Counted from the stretch's first letter, positions 9,784 to 19,526 are shown. The stretch is DNA of 64,000 nt from Tamlana carrageenivorans (GCF_002893765.1 NZ_CP025938.1:3801501-3865500), one strand, 5' to 3'. Program-made: numbers and translations. Notes: generated by a model not told the origin, from the letters alone.

Positions 9784-10674
9784 ATGTTTACTTTAGAAAA
9801 TGAATACCTGGAAATCGCTGTAAAAAAAACAGGTGCCGAATTATGCCAAATACGTGCTAAAAATCATCAAACTGACTTTATGTGGGATGCGAACCCTGAG
9901 ATTTGGAACAGTTATGCGCCCAATTTATTTCCGATTATTGGCGCCTTAAAAGATGGCACATATATGTTTGAAGGGCAATCATTCCAGCTACCAAAACACG
10001 GTTTAGTTAGAAACAACCCTGATGTGACACTTCACAAACAATCTGAGAATAGCTTAACTTTTAAACTGGGTTACAGCGAAAAATCGTTAAAAATCTATCC
10101 GTTTAAGTTTGAATTCTTTCTCACCTACACTTTAGAGGCAAACAAAATAACACTCACGCACGAGGTTAAAAACATGGACTCCACACCCATATATTTCTCG
10201 CTTGGCGGACACCCTGCTTTTAAATGTCCTGTTTTTCAAAATGACGATTACGAGGATTACACCTTAGAATTTGAACAAGAAGAAAACGCCAAAACCCATA
10301 TGATTAACATGGAAAACGGACTGATTTCTTCTAAAACTAAAACCATATTCAAAAACACAAAAACACTACAGCTAACTCATGATTTATTTCGTGCCGATGC
10401 CCTAGTTTTTAAAGATTTAAAATCTAAAAAAGTAGTATTGCACAGTAAGAATCATGGCCCCATTTTAACGGTTAGCTACCCTGACTATCCGTATTTAGGC
10501 ATTTGGGCAAAACCTACGGGTGATTATGTATGTATCGAGCCATGGCTAGGCATTGCAGACCATGAAAACACCAATCAGGATTTTAAATCCAAAGAAGGGA
10601 TTATAAAACTTGAAGCTCAGAAGTCTTACTTAGCAAGCTATTCAATTGAAATTGCCACAACGCATTTAACATAA
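9784..10674 (+). CDS. Aldose 1-epimerase family protein
   Basis: This 296-residue protein of the galactose mutarotase-like superfamily is closest in layout to the YeaD/D-hexose-6-phosphate epimerase-like group. Visible features are the N-terminal GAELCQIRAKNHQTDFMWDANPEIW, the middle SLGGHPAFKCP with the conserved His, and the C-terminal YLGIWAKPTGDYVCIEPWLG with the catalytic Glu. There is no signal peptide. It is divergent from pabB and followed by the helicase gene on the same strand, 86 bases away. The sugar substrate is not evident. Confidence 0.87.
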   Translation: MFTLENEYLEIAVKKTGAELCQIRAKNHQTDFMWDANPEIWNSYAPNLFPIIGALKDGTYMFEGQSFQLPKHGLVRNNPDVTLHKQSENSLTFKLGYSEKSLKIYPFKFEFFLTYTLEANKITLTHEVKNMDSTPIYFSLGGHPAFKCPVFQNDDYEDYTLEFEQEENAKTHMINMENGLISSKTKTIFKNTKTLQLTHDLFRADALVFKDLKSKKVVLHSKNHGPILTVSYPDYPYLGIWAKPTGDYVCIEPWLGIADHENTNQDFKSKEGIIKLEAQKSYLASYSIEIATTHLT

Positions 10675-10760
10675 ATAGAATAATAAGCGTAACTTTGCCA
10701 GCTAAATAGTACGCTAAAACCTTGTTTGGTTGGCACAATAATTACGGAAACCTTCTTTTT

Positions 10761-12116
10761 ATGGCAAATTTTCAAGATTTAAACTTAAACACACCATTAT
10801 ATAATGCCCTTGATGATTTAGGTTTTACAACCCCTACGCCCATCCAAGAGCAAGCCTTTAATGTGGTGGCTTCAGGAAAAGATGTGATTGGTATCGCACA
10901 AACAGGTACAGGAAAAACCTTTGCCTACATGTTGCCTATTTTAAAAAATTTAAAATATTCCAGACAAGAAAACCCGAGGGTTTTAGTATTAGTGCCTACC
11001 CGTGAATTGGTTGTACAAGTGGTTGAAGAAATTGAAAAACTATCCAAATACATTAATAATCGTGTGCTTGGGGTTTATGGCGGTACCAACATTAACACGC
11101 AAAAACAAGCCATTGCCGAAGGTTTAGACATATTAGTAGCCACGCCAGGCCGTTTATACGATTTGGCTTTGAGTCGTGTGTTACAACTTAAATCCATTCA
11201 GAAATTAGTGATTGATGAGGTAGATGTGATGTTAGACTTAGGATTTAGACACCAATTAATCAATATTTTCGATATTCTTCCGGAACGCCGACAAAACATC
11301 ATGTTTTCGGCAACTATGACTCAGGATGTGGATTTATTAATTAATGATTTCTTTAAAAATCCAGAACGTGTATCCATTGCTGTTTCAGGAACACCACTAG
11401 AAAACATCAATCAAGTTCGTTACAAAGTGCCTAACTTTTACACAAAAGTGAACCTGCTTACAAATTTACTTCAAGACACCGAGCAGTATAATAAGGTGCT
11501 TATTTTTGTGGCATTTAAACGTATGGCAGACCGTTTATTTGAGCAATTAGACGAATTTTTTAAAGAAGAATTATGCGTGATTCACTCTAACAAAACGCAA
11601 AATTACCGTTTACGAAGCATCGAACAGTTTAGAGAAGGTCACAACCGTATTTTAATTGCTACCGATGTGATGGCACGCGGATTGGATATCGATAATGTAT
11701 CACATGTTATTAATTTTGATACCCCAGAATATCCTGAAAACTACATGCACCGTATTGGTAGAACCGGTCGTGCTGAACGTTTGGGTGAAGCTTTAGTTTT
11801 TACAACTGAAAAAGACCAGGATGCTATTGAAGCCATTGAAAGCTTAATGAAAATGCAAATTCCGGTATTGGAAATGCCTGAGGAAGTGCAAATTTCAACA
11901 GAACTTATTGAGGAAGAGCGTCCGCAAATAAAAGAGCGCAACAACCCTACAAAGCGTAAAGACGAGGATGCTCCTGGACCTGCATTCCATGAGAAATCGG
12001 CTAAAAATTCTAAAGAAAATTTAGGTGGTTCTTATAAATTTAAAATCGCTGCTAAATACAAAAAGCCTAAAACTAGAGGCGATAAAAATTACAATAAGCG
12101 CAATAAGAAAAAGTAG
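10761..12116 (+). CDS. DEAD-box-type ATP-dependent RNA helicase
   Basis: The start is set at the ATG at 10761 (MANFQDLN), where family homology begins; a frame open from 10722 would add 13 unlikely residues. The product is 451 residues. Motifs in order: Q motif (FTTPTPIQEQA), Walker A (AQTGTGKT), PTRELVVQ, motif II DEVD, SATM, ATDVMARGLD and HRIGRTGR. Motif II reads DEVD rather than DEAD, an accepted variant. A basic C-terminal tail ending KKPKTRGDKNYNKRNKKK probably binds RNA. Likely roles are ribosome assembly or cold adaptation; the specific function is unknown. Confidence 0.94.
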   Translation: MANFQDLNLNTPLYNALDDLGFTTPTPIQEQAFNVVASGKDVIGIAQTGTGKTFAYMLPILKNLKYSRQENPRVLVLVPTRELVVQVVEEIEKLSKYINNRVLGVYGGTNINTQKQAIAEGLDILVATPGRLYDLALSRVLQLKSIQKLVIDEVDVMLDLGFRHQLINIFDILPERRQNIMFSATMTQDVDLLINDFFKNPERVSIAVSGTPLENINQVRYKVPNFYTKVNLLTNLLQDTEQYNKVLIFVAFKRMADRLFEQLDEFFKEELCVIHSNKTQNYRLRSIEQFREGHNRILIATDVMARGLDIDNVSHVINFDTPEYPENYMHRIGRTGRAERLGEALVFTTEKDQDAIEAIESLMKMQIPVLEMPEEVQISTELIEEERPQIKERNNPTKRKDEDAPGPAFHEKSAKNSKENLGGSYKFKIAAKYKKPKTRGDKNYNKRNKKK

Positions 12117-12209
12117 CATTTTCCTTAATTTATTGTAACTTTAATTATCTTTTTCTAAACACACAGAGAGAGCTAGGTCATGTTACACAAAATAAACGTC
12201 GTTTAATGT

Positions 12210-12983
12210 ATGTCAGATTCTGAAAAGTTTGCTAAAACTGCCTATTTACTTTTAGAAATCGCATCTCTTTTAATGGTTTCTGGAGCTAACACCAGTAGAA
12301 TACAAAGAAGTATTAATCGTTTTGCCTCTGCTTTAAACTTTACGGTTCACACATGGATTCATCAGAAAACCATTATTATGACCTTAACGGATGAGTCCTC
12401 TAAAGTTAGCGACACCAGAGTATTCAATTTACCTCCGCATGCCATAAACTTTAAAACCATTTCGGAAATTAGTAAAGCCAGTTGGAAAGCACAGCGCGAA
12501 GACTGGGACATCGACAAAATAACAACTGAAATCGAACGCATTAAAGGCTTAGACAAATACCCCAACATTGTCGTTTTAATTGCTGTAAGTTTTGCTGTTG
12601 CTGGGTTTTGCAATATTTTTAAAGGCGACTACCTTAATATGACCGTCGCTTTTGTGAGCGCTTTTACAGGGCTATTTGTTTCACAACAAGTACATAAAAG
12701 ACATTACAATTTATACGTTCGTATATTTTTGGCTTCACTCACGGCTTCGTTAGTGGCTTCATTGGGTATTGTATTTGATATTGGGGCTAAGCCACAAACC
12801 GCATTGGCCACTTCCATCCTGTTCTTAATTCCAGGAGTGCCTCTAATCAATTCGTTTACCGATTTATTAGAAAACAATATTTTAAACGGACTGGCTCGAT
12901 TTGCAGTTGGACTAATGATCGTCTTAGCCATTGCAACAGGTTTGTTTTTGGCCATGTCTATTTTTTCAATAAACCGCGTTTAA
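12210..12983 (+). CDS. Threonine/serine exporter family protein, ThrE N-terminal half
   Basis: This 257-residue protein matches the N-terminal domain of the ThrE exporter family (DUF1212). The cytoplasmic part includes SGANTSRIQRSINR and HTWIHQKTIIMTL. Four to five hydrophobic helices follow, from about residue 115 (VVLIAVSFAVAGFCNIF) to the C-terminus, with FLIPGVPLINSFTDLLENN between them. In this lineage ThrE is split into two genes. The second half starts 4 bases after this stop, so the two proteins are presumably made together and form one transporter. Confidence 0.9.
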   Translation: MSDSEKFAKTAYLLLEIASLLMVSGANTSRIQRSINRFASALNFTVHTWIHQKTIIMTLTDESSKVSDTRVFNLPPHAINFKTISEISKASWKAQREDWDIDKITTEIERIKGLDKYPNIVVLIAVSFAVAGFCNIFKGDYLNMTVAFVSAFTGLFVSQQVHKRHYNLYVRIFLASLTASLVASLGIVFDIGAKPQTALATSILFLIPGVPLINSFTDLLENNILNGLARFAVGLMIVLAIATGLFLAMSIFSINRV

Positions 12984-12986
12984 AGT

Positions 12987-13478
12987 ATGACTGAAATTTT
13001 ATTACATTTATTAGAAGTGTCGTTTTGGTCTGGGGTAGCCGCTGTGGGTTTTGGTATTTTATTCAACGTACCCAAACAAACCATTTTAAGCATTTTTATT
13101 TTAGGTTTTTTAGCAGGATTAATCAAATTTAGCATTTTACACCATGGTCATCATATTGCATTGGCTAGTTTGGCAGCCGCTTCATTTGTAGGCTGGGCAA
13201 GCATTCCTATCGCCCATAAAATTCATCATCCACCAGTAGTTTTCTCTATTCCTACCATGATTCCTATGATTCCCGGTTATTTTGCCTATGAAACCATTTT
13301 ATCTTTAATGCATTTTGTGTTTGTAGAAACCGATCCCGAAAAGCGCCTTTTACTCATAGACGCCATGTTTTCTCACGGATTTAAAATGATTTATGTATTA
13401 ATAGGATTAACTTTTGGAGTGGCGTTGCCTCTACTAGTAATGAATAAAGGGAGTATTAAGCAGTTGCGAAAGAAATAG
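12987..13478 (+). CDS. Threonine/serine exporter family protein, ThrE C-terminal half
   Basis: This 163-residue membrane protein corresponds to the second ThrE domain (DUF3815/ThrE_2). It has about five membrane segments and the conserved loop FSIPTMIPMIPGYFAYETI, typical of the family. It begins 4 bases after the N-terminal half, indicating translational linkage. Together they should export threonine or serine, or a related small metabolite, across the inner membrane. This is known for the family and not shown here. Confidence 0.9.
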   Translation: MTEILLHLLEVSFWSGVAAVGFGILFNVPKQTILSIFILGFLAGLIKFSILHHGHHIALASLAAASFVGWASIPIAHKIHHPPVVFSIPTMIPMIPGYFAYETILSLMHFVFVETDPEKRLLLIDAMFSHGFKMIYVLIGLTFGVALPLLVMNKGSIKQLRKK

Positions 13479-13843
13479 GGTATTTGAAAGCAGTGATGAA
13501 CAATTAATTGCGAAGCTGACAAAATAACAACTTGCCCTTTGATTTAAGATAAGAATCCAAATTCCTTTGCAAGGGTGACAGAATTTCATTGTCGGTATTC
13601 CGTTTAATTTCTGAGTCTAATTCCGATAACAATATTTTCTTTTAAGTTTTAAAAGTTCCTCATTTTTAAATTTCTTCAAACGGTTTCGTTTATGATTTGT
13701 GGCGTGTATAAGCATATAAAACCGAATATAAATTCTGATAAGATTTTCATAAACAAACTCGAACTAGCCATTAATTACAAACCTTGTTGGCGACTGGCTC
13801 TATTCCGTTCTACTTTTAAATTCTAATATAATTATTGTTGAAA
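13479..13843. other. Intergenic stretch with no recognisable gene
   Basis: The 365 bases between the ThrE gene pair and the minus-strand membrane protein hold no frame that looks coding. The right part (about 13675-13800) has a compact block containing TGTGGCGTGTATAAGC and CCTTGTTGGCGACTGGC, reminiscent of degenerate flavobacterial intergenic repeats, but no second copy was found in the window. No clear terminator or RNA gene was seen. Confidence 0.5.
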
Positions 13844-14464
13844 TTAGCTAATTGATTCACCTATTGGAGTTTCATCATTCGAGTCAGTTTGTTCAGGCTT
13901 GGATTTAGAATTGTTGTTTGCATTCTTCAATAAATCTCTGAATGTTTGACCATTGCATTTAACCTCTGCATCAATGTAAATTTGATGCTTGAAGTACCAA
14001 CTAGAAAACCCCCATGCGATTAGAACAATACCAAAAATCATGCATGTAATAGCGTACACTTTATATTTGTTTTGTTCATTTTTAGAATATTCTAAGTCAG
14101 TATCTCTCTTATAACTCTCAATAATTGAATTTTCATATTCTTTAGAGACTTTATGTATTTCTAGAAAATCATTTTTAATTCCAGCATTTTCTGGCAAAAT
14201 ATCTTCAATATAAAGATTATTTTCTGATATTTTCTTTAATCTATTATTAAGCATTTCCATTCGCATGTTAAACATTTGAATAGTATTATTTAAAAAGATA
14301 CTATCCGTTCTTCTTTTATTATAAGATAATTCTCTTTGAATTTTAGCATCATGAATATTTCTATCGAATGCTTGATATAAATAATTTGAGGCTGCAAAAA
14401 TTATCAATCCAAATATCGCGGAAAATTTATAAATGTTGTCGGTTGGAACATTAGGTATACTCAT
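13844..14464 (-). CDS. Hypothetical membrane protein with two TM helices flanking a coiled coil
   Basis: This 206-residue protein is not recognised. A membrane helix lies near the N-terminus (about residues 11-31, IYKFSAIFGLIIFAASNYLY). A charged, helical, Asn/Lys-rich segment of about 90 residues, likely coiled coil, follows. A second helix (VYAITCMIFGIVLIAWGFSSWYF) is at about 132-155, then a soluble C-terminal tail ending DETPIGESIS. Both helices imply an inner-membrane location with the coiled coil on one face. The gene stands alone between ThrE and lpdA and is richer in A+T than its neighbours, which suggests acquired or accessory DNA. Confidence 0.7.
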   Translation of the reverse strand: MSIPNVPTDNIYKFSAIFGLIIFAASNYLYQAFDRNIHDAKIQRELSYNKRRTDSIFLNNTIQMFNMRMEMLNNRLKKISENNLYIEDILPENAGIKNDFLEIHKVSKEYENSIIESYKRDTDLEYSKNEQNKYKVYAITCMIFGIVLIAWGFSSWYFKHQIYIDAEVKCNGQTFRDLLKNANNNSKSKPEQTDSNDETPIGESIS

Positions 14465-14629
14465 AGAATCAAATATATTAATTTGTTACGTGACATTGAT
14501 TTATGCAAAATATTAAATTCTCTTTTCTTATTAATTTTTTTTAGCTTGCCAATAACCATCACATATAACAAAATAAATCAGCTCATAAATTATTATGAGT
14601 AGTGAACAATAGAAAACTCCATCATAAAC

Positions 14630-14662
14630 AAACGAGGCAGCTTCAATGAAACTGCCTCGTTT
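14630..14662 (-). terminator. Rho-independent terminator of lpdA
   Basis: An 11-bp inverted repeat, AAACGAGGCAG at 14630-14640 paired with CTGCCTCGTTT at 14652-14662, surrounds an 11-base loop and lies 28 bases past the lpdA stop. On the minus strand the stem is followed by TTTGTTT, giving a flavobacterial-style terminator. Confidence 0.85.
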
Positions 14663-14689
14663 TGTATGATAGAATAAAATCTCTAAAAA

Positions 14690-16090
14690 TTAAATATGAA
14701 GTGCACGATCTTCAGTAGCTGCTAGAGCTGCTTCTTTAATCGCTTCAGTAAATGTAGGATGCGCATGAGACATACGAGAGATGTCTTCCGCGGAAGCGCG
14801 ATACTCCATAGCAACAACCGCTTCAGCGATCATATCGGCAGCACGAGCTCCAACCATGTGTACCCCTAAAATTTCATCTGTATTTTTATCGGCCAAGATT
14901 TTTACAAATCCGTCTAAATCCATACTCGCTCTACTTCTACCTAAAGCACGCATTGGAAAAGATCCTGTCTTGTAAGCCACTCCAGCTTCTTTTAATTGCT
15001 CTTCAGTTTTACCAACTGTAGCAACTTCTGGCCATGTATAAACCACACCTGGAATTAAGTTATAATCGATGTGAGGTTTTTGTCCTGCTAAAGTTTCGGC
15101 AACAAAAACGCCTTCTTCTTCAGCTTTATGCGCTAGCATCGCTCCTTTAACAACATCACCAATAGCATAGATATTAGAAGCACTTGTTTGTAAGTGCTCA
15201 TTCACTTCAACACGACCTCTTTCGTCTAATTTCACACCAGCAGCTTCAGCATTAAGACCGTCTGTATAAGGACGACGCCCCACAGAAACTAAACAGTAAT
15301 CCCCTTTAATTTCTACCTCTTCGCCTTTTTTATTATCTGCTTTTACAATAACCTCGTCTCCTACGGTTTCAACAGATTTTACTTTGTGAGACAAGTTCAT
15401 TTTAAACTTCGCCTTTTTAAGTACTTTGTTAAGTTCTTTAGATAAACCAGCATCCATAGTTGGGATAATACGGTCCATATACTCCACTACAGTAACCTCG
15501 GCACCTAAACGTTTGTACACCTGACCAAGCTCTAAACCAATAACACCACCACCAATAACAACTAAGTGTTTAGGGATTTCTTTTAATTTTAAAGCTTCGG
15601 TAGACGTAATAACACGTTCTTTATCTAGTTTAATAAACGGTAAGCTAGATGGCTTACTTCCTGTAGCTATAATGGTGTTTTTAGCTTCAATTTCGGTTGT
15701 TTCTTCACCAGCAATAGTAATATGCGTGGCATCTTTAAAACTTCCTAAACCTTGATAAACATCGATGTTATTTTTCTTCATTAAGAAATCGATACCTCCT
15801 GTAGTTTGATCGACAACGGCTTGTTTACGAGCGATCATTTTTTCCAAATTCACTTTAATGTCACCTGGAATTTCAATACCATGTTCTTCAAAATGCTTTA
15901 CGGCATCTTCATAATGGTGTGAAGAATCTAAAAGCGCTTTACTCGGGATACATCCCACATTTAAACAGGTTCCGCCAAGGGTTGCGTACTTTTCTATAAT
16001 GGCCGTTTTCATGCCTAATTGTGCGCAACGTATTGCGGCTACATATCCTCCAGGACCCGAGCCGATAACGGCTACATCGTATGAATTCAT
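14690..16090 (-). CDS. lpdA: Dihydrolipoyl dehydrogenase (E3)
   Basis: This 466-residue FAD-dependent disulfide reductase reoxidises lipoamide in the pyruvate, 2-oxoglutarate and branched-chain dehydrogenase complexes. It has the N-terminal FAD motif GSGPGG (10-15), the redox-active pair Cys42/Cys47 in GGTCLNVGCIP, a second Rossmann motif GGGVIGLELG, the TSASNIYAIGDV segment, and the C-terminal catalytic His-Glu motif SHAHPTFTEA. All key residues are present and the length is normal. The gene is monocistronic, with a clear terminator downstream. Confidence 0.97.
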   Translation of the reverse strand: MNSYDVAVIGSGPGGYVAAIRCAQLGMKTAIIEKYATLGGTCLNVGCIPSKALLDSSHHYEDAVKHFEEHGIEIPGDIKVNLEKMIARKQAVVDQTTGGIDFLMKKNNIDVYQGLGSFKDATHITIAGEETTEIEAKNTIIATGSKPSSLPFIKLDKERVITSTEALKLKEIPKHLVVIGGGVIGLELGQVYKRLGAEVTVVEYMDRIIPTMDAGLSKELNKVLKKAKFKMNLSHKVKSVETVGDEVIVKADNKKGEEVEIKGDYCLVSVGRRPYTDGLNAEAAGVKLDERGRVEVNEHLQTSASNIYAIGDVVKGAMLAHKAEEEGVFVAETLAGQKPHIDYNLIPGVVYTWPEVATVGKTEEQLKEAGVAYKTGSFPMRALGRSRASMDLDGFVKILADKNTDEILGVHMVGARAADMIAEAVVAMEYRASAEDISRMSHAHPTFTEAIKEAALAATEDRALHI

Positions 16091-16396
16091 AATATATTTT
16101 TGTAATTATCTTAAGTTAATGTCAGAACCAAAAATACGAATGTTTTACGCTTCAACAATAAAAAACAAGGGTTTATAAGTTGAATTGGCAATTTCTAAAT
16201 TTAAGCTGATAAATTTTCCTAATTATCTTAATAATCATTCTAAATACCAAAATATTTCTATAACGTTTTCGTATGTGATTAACTTAATATTTTAACACAA
16301 ACATTGTTGCATCTCTTTATTATAACTTTAAAAACAACATATTCATCAGTTTTTTTCATATTTTACAAGTATTAATCCTTAAATAAATCATATATC
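16091..16396. other. Divergent promoter region between lpdA and dodecin gene
   Basis: This AT-rich 306-base gap separates the divergently transcribed lpdA and dodecin genes and must hold both promoters. It contains no open frame of note and no clear hairpin. I could not place either promoter with confidence. Confidence 0.5.
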
Positions 16397-16606
16397 ATGG
16401 AAGATCATATTTATAAAATTATCGAAATTGTAGGAACATCAAACACATCTAGCGATGATGCCGTTTCTAATGCTTTAGCTAAAGCCTCAAAAAGTATTCA
16501 AAACTTAAGATGGTTTGAGGTGACTAACACCCGAGGAAATATTGAAAACGACAAAGTGGGTCGTTGGCAGGTAACGCTTAAAATAGGCTTTACCATGAAC
16601 GATTAA
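16397..16606 (+). CDS. Dodecin family flavin-binding protein
   Basis: This 69-residue protein has the dodecin pattern: YKIIEIVGTSNTSSDDAVSNAL, then QNLRWFEVTNTRGNI with the flavin-stacking Trp39, and a final strand GRWQVTLKIGFTM. Dodecins assemble as hollow dodecamers that store or buffer flavins such as riboflavin, FMN or lumichrome in the cytoplasm. The length is typical. The gene is followed 79 bases later by smpB on the same strand, with no obvious terminator between. Confidence 0.94.
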   Translation: MEDHIYKIIEIVGTSNTSSDDAVSNALAKASKSIQNLRWFEVTNTRGNIENDKVGRWQVTLKIGFTMND

Positions 16607-16685
16607 AATAAAGCCATTACAATTTATGCAATGAAAACGCACAATATTTAAGACACAAATTAAAAATTGTTTAGTTTTGTGCTTC

Positions 16686-17144
16686 ATGCAGAAAAAGATA
16701 AACATACAGAATAAAAAGGCGCGGTTTCAATATGAAATTTTAGACAAGTACACAGCAGGCATAGTGCTAACGGGTACCGAAATAAAATCGATTAGAAACA
16801 GTCGTGCGTCTATAGCCGAAAGTTTTTGTGAATTTAATGACAAAGGCGAACTCTTTGTGATTAATATGACCATTGAGGAATATATTTATGGTACCTACTA
16901 CAACCATAAACCCAAAGCCGAACGCAAACTTTTATTAAACAAAAGGGAATTAAAAAAATTACAAAAGGAAGTTCAAAACACAGGGCTTACCATTATTCCC
17001 TTGCGCATGTTTATTACCGATAAGGGGTATGCTAAGCTCGATATTGCTTTAGCTAAGGGTAAGAAGTTATACGACAAGCGTGAAACAATTAAGGATCGCG
17101 ATAACAAAAGAAACTTAGACCGCGTTAAAAAAATATACAAGTAG
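16686..17144 (+). CDS. smpB: SsrA-binding protein (trans-translation)
   Basis: This 152-residue protein binds tmRNA and brings it to stalled ribosomes. The ATG at 16686 (MQKKINIQNKKARFQYEI) fits the family start; a TTG at 16677 would add three residues. Recognisable segments are NKKARFQYEI, GIVLTGTEIKSIRNSRASI, EGD-like EYIYGTYYNHKPKAERKLLL, and the C-terminal lysine-rich tail KRETIKDRDNKRNLDRVKK, which enters the ribosomal A site. A secreted-protein gene begins 53 bases downstream. Confidence 0.96.
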   Translation: MQKKINIQNKKARFQYEILDKYTAGIVLTGTEIKSIRNSRASIAESFCEFNDKGELFVINMTIEEYIYGTYYNHKPKAERKLLLNKRELKKLQKEVQNTGLTIIPLRMFITDKGYAKLDIALAKGKKLYDKRETIKDRDNKRNLDRVKKIYK

Positions 17145-17197
17145 TACAGACCTTTGGCTTTAAATTTGATGCGGATAAAAAAATCAATTCTAACCTC

Positions 17198-17770
17198 ATG
17201 CTAAAAAATCTATCCTTACTTTTTGTTTTTGCTACAGTATTTAGCTTACAAGCCCAAGACGCTACCAAAACCGATACGACTGCTGTAAAAAAAGTAGAAT
17301 TCAAAATAGATAAAGAAGCCGTGTTAACTCTTGACGGCACCATAAAAAGTTTTTATAAAGTCATTTCTGCTAAAAAGGACACGGTTAGAAACTGGAAACA
17401 ATTCAAGTATTTATTTAAAAAAGATGCCAAATTAATTCCTTGCGGAAAAGACAAAATGGGGGTTTACCACGTGGGATATTTATCACCCGATGAATACAAG
17501 AAAAAATCTAGTGATTGGTTTAAAAACAACGGTTTCATCCAAAATGAAATTCACAGAAAAACTGAAATATTTGGCAATATGGCCCATGCCTTTAGTACGT
17601 TTGAAGCCTACCATAAAACCTCAGACGAAGAACCTTTTTTAAGAGGCATTAACAGCATTCAACTTTTATACGATGAAGAGCGTTGGTGGATTATCAATAT
17701 TTATTGGACCCATGAAACTTATCGCAACCTCATCCCTAGAGATTATTTGCCGCCTCGAAAAAAAATCTAG
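17198..17770 (+). CDS. Secreted protein of unknown function, possibly NTF2/SnoaL-like
   Basis: This 190-residue protein starts with a Sec signal peptide (MLKNLSLLFVFATVFSLQAQ, cleavage probably after AQA/Q near residue 20). The mature part, with LDGTIKSFYKVISAKKDTVRNWKQFKYLF and a C-terminal IQLLYDEERWWIINIYW, resembles the cone-shaped NTF2/SnoaL fold often seen in small Bacteroidota exported proteins. No catalytic residues can be assigned. It is probably periplasmic. The last 4 bases overlap the end of pcm on the other strand. Confidence 0.7.
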   Translation: MLKNLSLLFVFATVFSLQAQDATKTDTTAVKKVEFKIDKEAVLTLDGTIKSFYKVISAKKDTVRNWKQFKYLFKKDAKLIPCGKDKMGVYHVGYLSPDEYKKKSSDWFKNNGFIQNEIHRKTEIFGNMAHAFSTFEAYHKTSDEEPFLRGINSIQLLYDEERWWIINIYWTHETYRNLIPRDYLPPRKKI

Positions 17771-18408
17771 TTTTTATCTTCTAACAACGGCACGAATCTA
17801 AATTCTCCAAATTCTTCTTGTTCGAATTCTTTTGGACCTTTTCGGGTAAACATGGTCATGATTTGCACATCATCACCCACAGGAATCACGAGCCTACCTC
17901 CTACTTTTAATTGTTTCAATAACGGTTTAGGAACAAAAGGAGCGCCGGCTGTTACAATAATGCCATCGAAAGGCGCTTCTTCCTCCAACCCAATATAACC
18001 ATCACCAAAAATTAACTTTTTAGCACGATATCCTAATTTTGGTAAAAAACGACTGGTAATCTTAAACAGTTCATTTTGACGCTCAATGCTATAAACCCTA
18101 GCACCTAACTCGCATAAAACGGCTGTTTGGTAGCCGCTTCCGGTGCCTATTTCTAAAATTTTATCGCCACGTTTTATTTGAAGTAATTCCGATTGAAAAG
18201 CTACAGTATAAGGTTGCGAAATGGTTTGATCGGCCGCAATAGGAAAGGCTTTATCTTGGTAAGCATGGTCTAAAAAGCTAGAATCCATAAATAAATGACG
18301 AGGAATATTTCCTATCGCCTTCAATACATTTTGATCTTTTATGCCTTTGCTAATTAAAACATTGACAAGCTGTTGTCGTAAACCTTGATGTCTGTATGTA
18401 TCTTTCAA
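17767..18408 (-). CDS. pcm: Protein-L-isoaspartate O-methyltransferase
   Basis: This 213-residue SAM-dependent enzyme methylates isoaspartyl residues in aged proteins, starting their repair. It has the SAM motif ILEIGTGSGYQTAVL, the upstream FPIAADQTISQPYTVA block, and FDGIIVTAGAPFVPKPLLKQLKVGGRLVIPVG, all typical of Pcm. Length is normal. It converges on the secreted-protein gene with a 4-base overlap of the two 3' ends. Start region and promoter lie between 18409 and 18566, a divergent gap shared with the oxidoreductase gene. Confidence 0.94.
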   Translation of the reverse strand: MKDTYRHQGLRQQLVNVLISKGIKDQNVLKAIGNIPRHLFMDSSFLDHAYQDKAFPIAADQTISQPYTVAFQSELLQIKRGDKILEIGTGSGYQTAVLCELGARVYSIERQNELFKITSRFLPKLGYRAKKLIFGDGYIGLEEEAPFDGIIVTAGAPFVPKPLLKQLKVGGRLVIPVGDDVQIMTMFTRKGPKEFEQEEFGEFRFVPLLEDKN

Positions 18409-18566
18409 ATTGGTTGGGAGTTTGGTCTACAAAAATACGCGAAGCTGCTTAAGTGCAAAACCATTTTTTATATTTTTATTTTTACTTTTTATCAGACCAA
18501 AAAATAAACTTAAATCCCCAGTATCATACTTTAATTATCTTATTTTTGTTGAAAACCTAAAAAATT

Positions 18567-19526
18567 ATGCTAAAAGCTGGAGTACTAGGTGCGGGACACC
18601 TAGGTAAAATTCATTTAAGACTTCTTAATCAATCTGAAAAATATAATCTTGTTGGTTTTTATGATGCCGATGAAGAAAATGGTAAAAAGGTTGAAGCCGA
18701 ATTTGGATATAAATTTTTCAACTCAATTGATGCCCTAATAGAAGCTGTAGATGTTGTAGATATTGTAACCCCAACACTTTCGCATTACGATTGTGCCAAA
18801 AAGGCCATCGCCAAAGGTAAACACATCTTTATAGAAAAACCCATCACCAATACCGTTGAGGAAGCCGAACACATTCGTGAACTGCTTGCCGAAAATAATT
18901 TACGCGGCCAAGTGGGGCACGTAGAGCGTTTTAACCCAGCTTTTATAGCCGCAAAAAACGATATTAATGCGCCCATGTTTATTGAAACACATCGCTTGGC
19001 AGAATTTAATCCTCGTGGTACCGATGTGCCCGTGGTTTTAGACTTAATGATTCATGATATCGATATTATTCTTAGTCTTGTAAAATCCAAAGTAAAACAC
19101 ATTTCTGCTAGTGGCGTTTCTGTTATTAGCGACACCCCAGATATTGCTAATGCGAGGTTGGAGTTTGAAAATGGCTGTGTTGCTAACTTAACCGCTAGCC
19201 GTATTTCACTAAAAAATATGCGTAAAGCGCGATTCTTTCAAAAAGACGCCTACATATCGGTAGATTTTTTAACTAAGAAATGTGAAGTGGTAAAAATGAA
19301 AGACGCTCCAGAAAACCCTGGAGATTTTGATATGATTCTTCAAAATGCTGAAGGTGTTAAAAAACAAATCTACTTTGATAACCCTGAGGTTCCAGATAAT
19401 AATTCGATTTTAGACGAATTAGAAACCTTTGCTGATGCTATAAACAACAATAAAACACCTATTGTTTCGTTACACGATGGCACTGAAGCACTTCGCGTAG
19501 CTACTCAAATTATAAATTGTTTCTAG
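18567..19526 (+). CDS. Gfo/Idh/MocA family NAD(P)-dependent oxidoreductase
   Basis: This 319-residue protein has an N-terminal Rossmann domain (AGVLGAGHLGKIH, residues 4-16), the family's EKPI motif near residue 90, and a substrate domain with GHVERFNPA and DLMIHDIDIIL. These enzymes oxidise or reduce sugars and inositols; the substrate is unknown. A promoter -7-like TATTTTTG lies at 18541-18548, 18 bases before the start. The stop is directly followed by the ATG of the next gene, so the two are one transcription unit. Confidence 0.87.
   Translation: MLKAGVLGAGHLGKIHLRLLNQSEKYNLVGFYDADEENGKKVEAEFGYKFFNSIDALIEAVDVVDIVTPTLSHYDCAKKAIAKGKHIFIEKPITNTVEEAEHIRELLAENNLRGQVGHVERFNPAFIAAKNDINAPMFIETHRLAEFNPRGTDVPVVLDLMIHDIDIILSLVKSKVKHISASGVSVISDTPDIANARLEFENGCVANLTASRISLKNMRKARFFQKDAYISVDFLTKKCEVVKMKDAPENPGDFDMILQNAEGVKKQIYFDNPEVPDNNSILDELETFADAINNNKTPIVSLHDGTEALRVATQIINCF

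Noticed and set aside
11221..11235. DEVD in place of DEAD in the helicase as a loss of function
   Set aside because: DExD variants including DEVD are active in this family, and all other motifs are intact.
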